From the NCBI GenBank assembly GCA_016791475.1, contig JAEUWI010000006.1, forward strand, positions 62,001 to 126,000: 64,000 bases of DNA. The letters run 5' to 3'. Position 1 is the stretch's first letter, and every line of letters begins with the position of its first letter. Origin of the DNA: Candidatus Hydrogenedentota bacterium (lineage in GTDB: Bacteria > Hydrogenedentota > Hydrogenedentia > Hydrogenedentales > JAEUWI01). This document shows positions 19,701-25,865 of this stretch, piece by piece. The notes below the pieces were generated by a model. It had not been told where the DNA came from, searched no databases, and worked only from the letters and a program-made list of their open reading frames with translations. The translations under genes were made by a program, and so were the position numbers.

Positions 19701-19890
19701 CATCCGCTGCGAATGGAACCGGGAGAACGGGTTTACCATGACGGTGGAGATCCCGGCGAATACGAGCGCGGTGATCGTGCCGCCGGTGAAATGCGATGCT
19801 GACAATTGGGAAGGCGTAAGCGAGTTGGAGGATGGTCGCTCGGCCTTCAAGGTGGGCGCGGGCCGATATACTTTCGTGGCGCGGAAGTGA
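16792..19890 (+). CDS. Secreted alpha-L-rhamnosidase, GH78 family
   Basis: GH78 enzymes release terminal alpha-L-rhamnose from plant or microbial glycans by inversion. The 1032-residue product starts with a short signal-like segment (NVAILIALAFSAAGEG). Fibronectin-like and N-terminal rhamnosidase domains follow (RLSWEVTDSRRGACQFAYEV; LFLNGQRVGKDELAPGWTHF). The (alpha/alpha)6 catalytic domain contains DCPQRDERLGWTGDMQLF near residue 636, GRYGDWVALEDTPRD near 745 and GATTIWERWNS near 896, which carry the expected acidic residues. A C-terminal beta domain ends the protein. ATG 16792 is preferred, with TTGGAG 7 bp upstream; the frame is open further 5' without a convincing signal. Confidence 0.93.
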   Translation: MYGLPNVAILIALAFSAAGEGPGAPRRLRCEYAVNPLAIDVEAPRLSWEVTDSRRGACQFAYEVQAARHEDDLQAEVNLLWSTGKVDSDQSIHVPYGGAEPGAGKRVYWRVRTWDNAGVASPWSEVAFWQRGLKPDDRKAQWITLDERREGTQPVFGDWIWHPVLTDDEDTRYFRKIVELPEDAVVQSAQLWGAANNEFYCHVNGEYAGGCDEWKAVEAKEFGALLKPGKNIFAIRGVHDRLAAGFTFGARIELADGQAIEVRSDTEWRCHDDKPEGWQSAEFDDTAWVPAKFMGRYGETPYEAAGERLPSRSIALRKDFAARGDVVRANVFASGLGVYQLFLNGQRVGKDELAPGWTHFKKRVQYQAYDVTDLLREGDNAIGMLLGNGWWGGCMAGAWKDGNHRGIAQLEITYANGEKEIVVSDESWRGTESPIVSDSIYNGEVHDARLEMPGWNAPGFDASAWRGVAPAEQSTDVLTAHVGPPIQVTEEIKPVSVTELKPGVFIFDFGQNAAGRARLTVRGEAGTAVQIRHAEVLNPDATLHTEILRGAKCTDTYILKGGEEEVWEPAFTYRGFRYAEVTGYPGTPTKDALTFRVMHANTPRIGEFTCSEDIINRVQKNTVWGARSNFYSVPTDCPQRDERLGWTGDMQLFLPAAAMNFDIAGYMTKWMADIVDSRNEDGSIPDVIPALSAAPGAPGWSDVVVTLPWSMLRYYGDMHIVEESKEAMEGHLAFMRAMAKDGLFSRGRYGDWVALEDTPRDSLAGAYQYLSTTRLSEMSSTVGEETIASTLDKEAAQIADRYNTRYFDVAEKRYQTGSQTAQVIPLAFGIAQGDHRATAIAALTVNLHARNNHLATGFIGSAYLMPALSDSGLGDLAGVLANNRTFPSWGYMAESGATTIWERWNSDTEEATKSGMNSFNHFTFGSVSQWYFEYLLGIRPLAPGFKAIEIKPHVEAATWARGSYHAMYGPIRCEWNRENGFTMTVEIPANTSAVIVPPVKCDADNWEGVSELEDGRSAFKVGAGRYTFVARK

Positions 19891-19983
19891 CAGACTCGAA
19901 GAGCGGTGCGCCAAAGATTGCGTTATTATAAGTGTGGGCCTGATAAAGGGATGTAGATCAAAAATTTCATAAGGAGTAGCGTC

Positions 19984-20208
19984 CTGACCATTGAAGAGCT
20001 CGAAAAGGAAGTTCTCTCACTTGAAGAGGACGAGCGCGCCAGGCTGGGAGAGATGCTCATCGCCCGTGTAAGAAGCGAGCCCGATTCTGAAATTGTTCAG
20101 CTTTGGGCCATCGAGGCCCAACGACGGCTGGACGAGTTCGAACAAGGGCTAACCGATGGCATGCCCGAAGAAGAAGTTTTCCGGCAAGTGCGCGAATCAC
20201 TTCGGTGA
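19984..20208 (+). CDS. Antitoxin, RelB-like addiction module component, probable CTG start
   Basis: The small frame encodes 74 residues starting TIEELEKEVLSLEEDERARL and ending VFRQVRESLR. It resembles the putative addiction-module antitoxins whose N-terminal helix reads EELxxExLxLxxEERAxL. No ATG, GTG or TTG is available in frame; a CTG at 19984 lies 7 bp after AAGGAG (19971-19976) and is the best start. Its stop (TGA 20206-20208) overlaps a GTG that would begin a toxin (TRIKFQARATEE), but that toxin frame stops resembling one after about a dozen codons. The antitoxin therefore seems orphaned. Confidence 0.65.
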   Translation: MTIEELEKEVLSLEEDERARLGEMLIARVRSEPDSEIVQLWAIEAQRRLDEFEQGLTDGMPEEEVFRQVRESLR

Positions 20209-20376
20209 CCAGGATCAAGTTTCAGGCTCGTGCGACTGAAGAAAATAGGGTGGCGGGTGGCGGTCAGATTCTTACGAATCGAAGGCGGGGGGGCGGTTTT
20301 CTCCAGCGGCCCAATGTGTGTGCTATCACATACCTGAGAGTTAAAGGGGCGCTTTTCATTCAATGGAGGTCCACTG
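20205..20376 (+). pseudogene. Remnant of the first RelE-type toxin
   Basis: A GTG at 20205 overlaps the antitoxin stop and encodes TRIKFQARATEE, like the first beta strand of a RelE/ParE toxin. The frame stays open to 20426, but after these codons it reads Gly/Arg-rich low-complexity sequence with no toxin features. The loss is probably due to a deletion or insertion that joined this locus to a second toxin module. Confidence 0.45.
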
Positions 20377-20439
20377 ATGATCCGGGAAGAAATAAGATCG
20401 GAAGATGCTCTGCGAGCGCTGCGTGAATCACGCTCGTGA
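20377..20439 (+). CDS. 20-residue ORF coupled to the second toxin (truncated antitoxin or leader)
   Basis: An ATG at 20377 with a good ribosome-binding site (GGAGGT at 20365-20370) opens a 20-codon frame reading MIREEIRSEDALRALRESRS. Its TGA overlaps the GTG of the following toxin by 4 bp, the coupling usual between antitoxin and toxin. It is too short for a full antitoxin, so it is either the remains of one or a leader peptide. Confidence 0.4.
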   Translation: MIREEIRSEDALRALRESRS

Positions 20440-20726
20440 AGCCAGTCCGGCTGCACCGAAAAGCGCACGCTGAATCAAAGCACATCGCCGCTCATTGCAG
20501 TGGACTCAAGCCGGGATTGGGCCTTCGATTCGTAGATGATGTGGATCGTACGCTTATGTTCTTGAGATCCAACCCCGAAGCGTTTCCGAAAGTTTTTCGA
20601 AATGCTCGGCGTACTACGCCGCGGAAGTTACCATACAATCTTGTCTACCTCGTTAAAGAGACACACGTTCTCGTATTGGCCGTCGCGCATCATCGCCAGC
20701 GGACGAATCTTGACCAAACCGGCTGA
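20436..20726 (+). CDS. RelE/ParE-superfamily toxin
   Basis: The 96-residue protein has the layout of type II ribosome-dependent or gyrase-targeting toxins: an N-terminal strand and helices (VRLHRKAHAESKHIAAH), a central stretch RFVDDVDRTLMFLRSNPEAF, and terminal strands PRKLPYNLVYLVKETHVLVL followed by AVAHHRQR, a typical ParE/RelE ending. The GTG start at 20436 overlaps the stop of the upstream mini-ORF. No full-length cognate antitoxin precedes it; the complete antitoxin at 19984 belongs to another, broken locus or was rearranged. Confidence 0.75.
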   Translation: MKPVRLHRKAHAESKHIAAHCSGLKPGLGLRFVDDVDRTLMFLRSNPEAFPKVFRNARRTTPRKLPYNLVYLVKETHVLVLAVAHHRQRTNLDQTG

Positions 20727-20785
20727 GGTAGTTTTTTCGTTGCGCGCCTCCGGGACCCATAGAACTGAAGTCCCCCGGCCACCCC

Positions 20786-21670
20786 TCAGGAGATGATGCG
20801 CACCTCTTCCTCCAGCACCACCCCGTGAGTCTCCGCCACCTTACCCTTCGCCAGCGCGATCAGATCCAGCACATCCTGAAAGCGCGCGTGGTTCTCGTTC
20901 ATGATGAAATTCGCATGCATCGGGCTGATGACCGCCCCGCCCTGGCGCGTACCCTTCAGGCCGCAGGCCTCGATCAAGGCCCCCGCATGGCCCCCCTCGG
21001 GATTTTTGAACACGCTCCCGCAGCAATAGCCTTGGGGCTGCTTCTCCAGCCGGCGCTGCTTGTAGTGGGCGTAAATCGCCCGCTGATCCGCCTCCGCCGG
21101 GGTAAACGCAAAGGTCCCGCCGAGGATCACATCCCCCGGCGCGCAAAAGGTCTGGCCGCGATAGCCATACAGCTCCGGCGACATGGGCACCGTCACCAGC
21201 CCCGACGGCTTCATCACCTCCACCGACGCCATCCACTGGCACGTGCTCCCCTTCACCGTGCCCGCGTTCATATAGATCGCGCCCCCCACCGAGCCCGGAA
21301 TCCCCGTGAACCCGCCCACGCCATCGTAATTGTGGACCAGCATCACGTTCTGCACCAGATCATCCAGATCGCGGCCCGAGCCTACATAATACTTGTGCTC
21401 CCCCACCTGCTCCATCCGGCGCAACTCCGTCGTAAACAACACGATGCCATCAAAGCCCGCGTCGTTAATCAACACGTTCGAGCCGCCGCCCAGGATCAGC
21501 TTCTTCCCCGGCTGCGACTGCATCCAGCGAAAAGCCAGTTCCACCTCGTGTTCATCGCGAGGCAACAACGCAACCCGCGCCGGCCCCCCGATGTTATACA
21601 GGGTGCAAGGCGCAAGGGGATAATCAAGACGAGCAAAATCAAAGGGTGGGGTTTTCATGGCAAGTAGCAT
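20786..21670 (-). CDS. murB: UDP-N-acetylenolpyruvoylglucosamine reductase (MurB)
   Basis: MurB reduces UDP-GlcNAc-enolpyruvate to UDP-MurNAc with FAD and NADPH, the second committed step of peptidoglycan synthesis. FAD-domain motifs are present: LILGGGSNVLINDAGFDG near residue 57 and GIPGSVGGAIYMNAG near 124. GSVFKNPEGGHAGALIE near 218 carries the catalytic Ser, and EEEVRIIS at the end supplies the Glu. Length (294) fits type II MurB. The start is either CAT at 21668-21670 or the Met four codons later (MKTPPF); neither has a clear Shine-Dalgarno. It sits alone among accessory genes rather than in a dcw cluster. Confidence 0.95.
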   Translation of the reverse strand: MLLAMKTPPFDFARLDYPLAPCTLYNIGGPARVALLPRDEHEVELAFRWMQSQPGKKLILGGGSNVLINDAGFDGIVLFTTELRRMEQVGEHKYYVGSGRDLDDLVQNVMLVHNYDGVGGFTGIPGSVGGAIYMNAGTVKGSTCQWMASVEVMKPSGLVTVPMSPELYGYRGQTFCAPGDVILGGTFAFTPAEADQRAIYAHYKQRRLEKQPQGYCCGSVFKNPEGGHAGALIEACGLKGTRQGGAVISPMHANFIMNENHARFQDVLDLIALAKGKVAETHGVVLEEEVRIIS

Positions 21671-21751
21671 ACCGCATATGGGGTGCTAGTTCCCAGTGGA
21701 ACGCAAATTCCCGACCAAACCTCACCACCACGACAATCAAGAAGATCGCGC

Positions 21752-21943
21752 AAGCTGGGAGCGCTGGCATCCCTGCCGGCATCATGCACCAAAGGTGCAT
21801 GCGAACAAAAGGTCGCCTGCGCGTCGTCCAAACACTTGACCCCATTCCCTATTCTGCGTTCCGCATTTGTAATCCATAATTCACTATTCATAATTCACAT
21901 TGCACCTCCGGTGCATGCCGGCAGGGATGCCAGCGCTCCCAAG
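21752..21943. repeat. BIME-like element A: two inverted REP hairpins
   Basis: The left REP reads GGGAGCGCTGGCATCCCTGC from about 21757 and the right REP is its reverse complement, ending near 21943. Each REP has a GGAG tetranucleotide next to a short GC hairpin with a TCCC-type loop. The core between them differs from copies B and C near 27.6 and 28.5 kb. Confidence 0.8.
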
Positions 21944-22014
21944 TTCCCCAACCCCTTCGCAGCACCAGGACAACGCCGCTGGAAAAAGGGCCAGATCTGG
22001 TGCATACTAAAATC

Positions 22015-22311
22015 ATGACACCCTCAAACAAACATCTCGGATCTTCCTTCGACGATTTCCTCGCCGAAGAAAATCTCCTCGCGGAATGCGAGACCCAGGC
22101 CCTCAAAGAGATCATCGCGATCCAGATTCGTCAATCCATGGAGACCGAAGGACTTTCCAAGACCCCCATGGCCCGCCGCATGAACACCAGCCGTCCCGCC
22201 CTGGAGCGACTTCTCGATCCCGGTAATACCTCCGTGACCCTGCACACCCTCCAACGCGCCGCTCAAGCCATAGGAAAACGCCTCCGCCTCGAACGCATTG
22301 GACCCAATTGA
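22015..22311 (+). CDS. XRE-family HTH protein, HigA-like antitoxin (orphan)
   Basis: The 98-residue product has an N-terminal helical stretch (SSFDDFLAEENLLAEC, then ETQALKEIIAIQIRQSM) and a C-terminal Cro/cI helix-turn-helix (LSKTPMARRMNTSRPALERL, then TLHTLQRAAQAIGKRL). This matches HigA-type antitoxins that pair with Gp49-like HigB toxins. No toxin gene lies directly on either side, so it appears to be an orphan antitoxin or stand-alone repressor. ATG 22015 is taken as the start; a GTG at 22000 is in frame. A TACTAAAAT run just upstream could be its -10 region, giving a very short leader. Confidence 0.75.
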   Translation: MTPSNKHLGSSFDDFLAEENLLAECETQALKEIIAIQIRQSMETEGLSKTPMARRMNTSRPALERLLDPGNTSVTLHTLQRAAQAIGKRLRLERIGPN

Positions 22312-22769
22312 AATCTCGCCCAACACTTGAGCGCCCCGCCCGACACAACACCCGCCAAGTCAGGGACGTGTCGTCTCTTCTTCGTTGTCCATTGTCCATT
22401 GTCCATTGAAGACATGCTCCCGATGCCACGCCAGCAACGCCGGGTCCGGAAGAAACCGGCGCGGCATCCGCAACACCGCCCCGTACCGCGTTCAACCACG
22501 GTGCAGACTCGGCGCACCCAGCTTCGTAGAACCCCACCAAATCTCGTCCGCTGACGCGTTCAATGACCGAGCAACCGTGAAGCACCCAGCTTCGTAGAAG
22601 CGGAAGTCATTAGCCTGGGGTGAAGCGCAGCGAAACCCCCGGCAAACGCATCTCCACGTTTCGAATCCGCGAAGCGGATGGCAGAGTTTCCCGCCCTGCG
22701 CCTGAGCGCCCAGCCCGACACAATACCCGCCAAGTCAGGGGCGTTTCGTCTGTTCTTCGTTGTCCATCG
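22312..22769. other. Intergenic region with a duplicated HNH-gene 3' end
   Basis: The stretch contains a diverged second copy of the 3' end of the HNH gene plus downstream DNA, at a period of about 375 bp (GAGCGCC at 22329 and again at 22704). Within the left copy, about 22420-22500, the minus strand encodes a fragment like the HNH C-terminus (RMPRRFLPDPALLAWHRE). TCCATTG is repeated three times at about 22387-22409. A short GCACCCAGCTTCGTAGAA repeat also occurs twice, near 22517 and 22582. Confidence 0.65.
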
Positions 22770-23558
22770 TCAATTGAAAACGTTTTCCCGATGCCACGCC
22801 AGCAGCCCTGGATCCGGCAAGAACCGCCGCGGCATCCGCAACGCCGCCCCCTCCACCTCCAACACCGCGCGCGCCTGTTCCAACCCCAACTTCCGCACCC
22901 GCGACGACACCGCCACGCGATACGATTCATCCACCGCGATCAGCCCACGGTCAAAGGCTTTGTCGTGCAGCACATTCAGACAAAGCCCATTCCGAGGATT
23001 CGTCCGATTCCCCGCATCCGCCGCCCACGGCACAATGTGACTCCCCACCAATAATTCCGGCACCGCCAACCCCGTGATGCAACACGCCCCGTCATACGAC
23101 GACAACACCGTCCGCCGAAAAAAGCCCTGATTCACCCGCTGCCGCACCACCGCCTCCCGCGTCTTGCCCTCGGGAAGAACAATGTCCTCCCCGTCGACCG
23201 CCGCCTCTTCCCGCACCACCTCCTCAAGGGACTTCTCCTTCAACGCCGCCATCCGCCGCTCGCTCTCGAAAACCATCCCATCCCAGTCCGCAAAGAACTC
23301 CGCCCACACCGCCCGGTCGAGCTTACCCACATTCGACGCGCCCTTGCGATCCAGATTCTCATCGATGGACGCAAAATTCGCCAGCTTATAACTCACCGAC
23401 CCCGGCGTCCGCCCCAGCAACGTCGCCAGCGCAATGATCTCCGGATTGCGGATATGAATCCGCCCAAAGGGCGTCTTGCAATAGAGATTGATTGCGACGA
23501 GAAGTTCGTCGCGAGTCCATTTGGAACCATCCTTATCGGGCATACCAGATTCCCACAT
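22770..23558 (-). CDS. HNH endonuclease, restriction-like
   Basis: The 262-residue protein has an N-terminal helical region that may recognise DNA (WTRDELLVAINLYCKTPFG, then LLGRTPGSVSYKLANF). A C-terminal HNH nuclease follows: RRTVLSSYDGACCITG, then GSHIVPWAADAGNRTNPRNG, then LCLNVLHDKAFDRGLI. The His, Asn and His of the beta-beta-alpha metal site are all visible. Such proteins are found as stand-alone restriction or anti-mobile-element nucleases; no methyltransferase is seen nearby. The start could also be the Met at codon 6 (MPDKDGSKW). Its 3' end is partly duplicated downstream. Confidence 0.82.
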   Translation of the reverse strand: MWESGMPDKDGSKWTRDELLVAINLYCKTPFGRIHIRNPEIIALATLLGRTPGSVSYKLANFASIDENLDRKGASNVGKLDRAVWAEFFADWDGMVFESERRMAALKEKSLEEVVREEAAVDGEDIVLPEGKTREAVVRQRVNQGFFRRTVLSSYDGACCITGLAVPELLVGSHIVPWAADAGNRTNPRNGLCLNVLHDKAFDRGLIAVDESYRVAVSSRVRKLGLEQARAVLEVEGAALRMPRRFLPDPGLLAWHRENVFN

Positions 23559-23586
23559 GACTTTAACTACGAGATCTACGCTATGC

Positions 23587-23922
23587 TCACGCCATCTCCA
23601 TCATCCGCTCATTCACCGCCTCCGTGTCCCAAATCACCGCCCCCGCCTTCTTAAACCGTTCTATCAGTTCCTCCGCAGTCACCTCCACTGTCGGCGCATC
23701 TTCCGTCGGCTCCGCCGATACGAGTTCGTGCCAGATGTGGTCGCAATCGCGGTAGGGAAACTCTTGGAGGTCGTCGAGGCCCACTTCGGAAGGCATGAAG
23801 TGATTGCGCTCGTAGAGATGGGGCCGCAGTTGGTCGAGGGTGAATTTCCCTGCGAGCACGACTTCGTTGTACTGCTTGTAGTTGTGCCCGTCTCGATACA
23901 GGTACTCGAATCGTGTGTTCAT
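23587..23922 (-). CDS. Conserved-looking hypothetical protein
   Basis: The 111-residue frame starts MNTRFEYLYRDGHNYKQYNE, has a central HFMPSEVGLDDLQEFPYRDC and ends in a helical tail (ELIERFKKAGAVIW). It is soluble, acidic and without a signal peptide. ATG 23922 is preferred because GGAGGGC lies just upstream; the frame is open a further 10 codons. It lies upstream of the HNH gene on the same strand, 28 bp away, and may be cotranscribed with it. I do not recognise a family or function. Confidence 0.6.
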   Translation of the reverse strand: MNTRFEYLYRDGHNYKQYNEVVLAGKFTLDQLRPHLYERNHFMPSEVGLDDLQEFPYRDCDHIWHELVSAEPTEDAPTVEVTAEELIERFKKAGAVIWDTEAVNERMMEMA

Positions 23923-24107
23923 CTGCCTGCCCTCCAATGGGGTTTCCAACATGCCTCGGGGGGATTATGCCGCAGGGGGGATCGCCGGGTCCAGGGGCCG
24001 CCCCGCGGGCGGAATGGTGAAATCAGTAACCACCGGTAGAACCGGTGGTATGAGGAAGGGCCCTAAGAGGGGCCGCGGTGGATTGAATGTAAAGTCACGT
24101 TGGGTTT

Positions 24108-24329
24108 TAGTCCCGCAGGGACGGCATATCGTAGCCCAGGCGCGAGCGAAGCGAGTCCTGGGATAGGGAACGAGGATTGACTAATCCCGCAAGGGGTGAC
24201 ATAGGAGAGACTGCAAACGCGATCCAGACTTTCCTATGCCGCCCCGCTGGGGCTGATTACGTTTTCTTATCCTACCCAGGACTCGCTTCGCTCGCGCCTG
24301 GGCTACGATATGCCGCTCCTTCGGAGCTA
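24108..24329. mobile_element. 222 bp element with 40 bp perfect inverted arms
   Basis: Positions 24123-24162 pair perfectly with 24275-24314 over 40 bp (arms begin GGCATATCGTAGCCCAGG). Weaker pairing extends outwards to TAG and CTA at the element ends, each outer part holding its own small hairpin. The core has no gene. Shape and size suggest a non-autonomous transposable element. Confidence 0.65.
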
Positions 24330-24538
24330 ATACGAGGGAAGGATATATTGTCAAAGGCGGTTAGCCTCCCGCATTATCGTCACAAAGATTGACGGCGGAA
24401 CGGCAGAGCCTAATGAATTCTCACCGGCAGAGCCGGTGGATTAGCTTGGATTTAGTAGCCATCCTAACATGGCGCAGAGCATCGGGCGATAGAATATGGC
24501 GGCAAGTACGGCAACGGCCTATGTGGATACGGCCACCA

Positions 24539-24718
24539 AGGATCTTGGACATTCTTGTCCGAGGCAAAACCCAACCGGTTGTTCGAGCGGCCTGTTGGCA
24601 TGTGCGTGATCCGCGCACACCAGAAACATTACTTTGGGAATCCAGACTGAACCACACATTCAACGATATTTTCCGAGCCGGAGAACGCTCTGCCTCGGAC
24701 ATGAATGTCCAAGATCCT
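24539..24718. mobile_element. 180 bp MITE, copy 1
   Basis: Terminal inverted repeats of 28 bp (24539-24566 and 24691-24718, 27 of 28 pairing) begin AGGATCTTGGACATTC. The interior is non-coding and closely matches the copy at 42890-43069, including GGGAATCCAGACT and ACCACACATTCAACGA. It lies just downstream of the sialidase gene. Confidence 0.85.
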
Positions 24719-24747
24719 CAAAGGTGCAATCTCTGGTGTAACTTGCA

Positions 24748-25830
24748 TTACCAGTTCTTCGGAAAATCCACGAAATACCCCGTGATCCTTTTGGACTCTT
24801 CGCGGATTTCGTAGTCCACCAGCAGGCGGCGATTCGGCCCAACGCTTACGGATGAAAGATAGCTTCCATCGGGGATGGTGGAACCCTCGGGGCCATAGCG
24901 ATAGCAGAGTAGTTGATCTTCCACGTCCCACGTGGTGAAGGTCGGATCTGAGGTGGTTGCCGCGGCCACGGATTCCATGCGGCGGTTTGGATAGATCACT
25001 GTCACTTTTCCGTGCTGCAGGGTTATCTCCGCCGGGCTGGGATAGCGGGCACTTACCAGATTGGTCCGCCGCGCGGGCGACCAGGTCTGGCCGAGATCCA
25101 GGCTCTCGCTGACCCAGAAATAGCCGTCGCCGCTCTTGTCGCTGCTTCGAATAATCCCGATGAGCCGCCTTGGCGAAACTTCCAGCACGTCCCACTCGTC
25201 GCCCACGAATTGATCAGTATTTTCGATAGCGGTGGTTTTCCACGTCTTCCCGCCATCCGTTGATCGGGCCGCCAGACTTTGGTCGCCGGGGGCGCGGTAG
25301 TAGGGCAGGAGCAGGGAGCCGTCCGACAACTCCACGACGGCGGCTCGGGTGCGCGTTTCGTCGAGACCGATGGGCGCGGGAGCGGACCAGCTTTCGCCAC
25401 CGTTCGAAGAGAAGGAACCCATGGTCTGGGATTTCAGATCGCGGGTATAGGTGTTGTACACCATGAATAGCCGCCCATCTTTCAATTGCTCGATGGCCAC
25501 ATTCCGATCATCGATCTCCGGCGCATCGATCACCGTACGGGCCTCGGTCCAGCTTCTCCCGTGATCGCGACTTATGGAAAGCATGATTTTCCCGGAGGGA
25601 GCGAAGCCGTGTTCCGTGCCTTCGCGAAAGGCGCAGTACAGCGTTCCATCCGATCCGGTGCAGATCCAGGGCCAGCCGGGATAGGCGCCTTCATGAATCA
25701 CCACGTCGGGTGCGGACTTGATAGTGCTCATTGCGGGTTCGGCGCCTGCAGAAGGGAATATGAGGCCGCTACAGGTTAGCGAGATAGCCGGCAGCGCAGC
25801 GCGCACGATCAGGCCTGAGAATGTTCGCAT
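24748..25830 (-). CDS. Exported sialidase-like BNR-repeat protein
   Basis: The 360-residue product has a signal-peptide-like N-terminus (IVRAALPAISLTCSGLIFPSAG) and a six-bladed beta-propeller of the sialidase superfamily. Asp-box motifs are visible at SRDHGRSW, SSNGGESW, STDGGKTW and SLDLGQTW. Near the start, GTLYCAFREGTEHG resembles the Arg-bearing first-blade motif, and EIDDRNVAIEQLKDG the second blade. True neuraminidases need an Arg triad and a nucleophilic Tyr, which cannot be confirmed by eye. It may instead act on another glycan. It lies downstream of, and parallel to, the redoxin-sialidase fusion with a 35 bp gap, implying one operon. Confidence 0.82.
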   Translation of the reverse strand: MRTFSGLIVRAALPAISLTCSGLIFPSAGAEPAMSTIKSAPDVVIHEGAYPGWPWICTGSDGTLYCAFREGTEHGFAPSGKIMLSISRDHGRSWTEARTVIDAPEIDDRNVAIEQLKDGRLFMVYNTYTRDLKSQTMGSFSSNGGESWSAPAPIGLDETRTRAAVVELSDGSLLLPYYRAPGDQSLAARSTDGGKTWKTTAIENTDQFVGDEWDVLEVSPRRLIGIIRSSDKSGDGYFWVSESLDLGQTWSPARRTNLVSARYPSPAEITLQHGKVTVIYPNRRMESVAAATTSDPTFTTWDVEDQLLCYRYGPEGSTIPDGSYLSSVSVGPNRRLLVDYEIREESKRITGYFVDFPKNW

Positions 25831-25865
25831 GGTGTATTTCCTCTTGTGACCGGGGTTGCACGCAA

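Larger units (their letters stand above)
23923..24747. other. Gene-free, hairpin-dense region
   Basis: About 0.8 kb without a believable gene. It contains a small hairpin with AGA loop at 24030-24048 (ACCGGT arms), a related one at 24422-24438, a 222 bp inverted-repeat element (24108-24329) and one copy of a 180 bp MITE (24539-24718). Confidence 0.7.

Noticed and set aside
20325-20345. CTGAGAG resembling the TPP riboswitch core
   Set aside because: No matching second core motif or thiamine gene nearby; a seven-base match is expected by chance.
23454-24039. Plus-strand frames across 23.5-24.0 kb
   Set aside because: They run antisense to the HNH and hypothetical genes and then into hairpin DNA; no family features.
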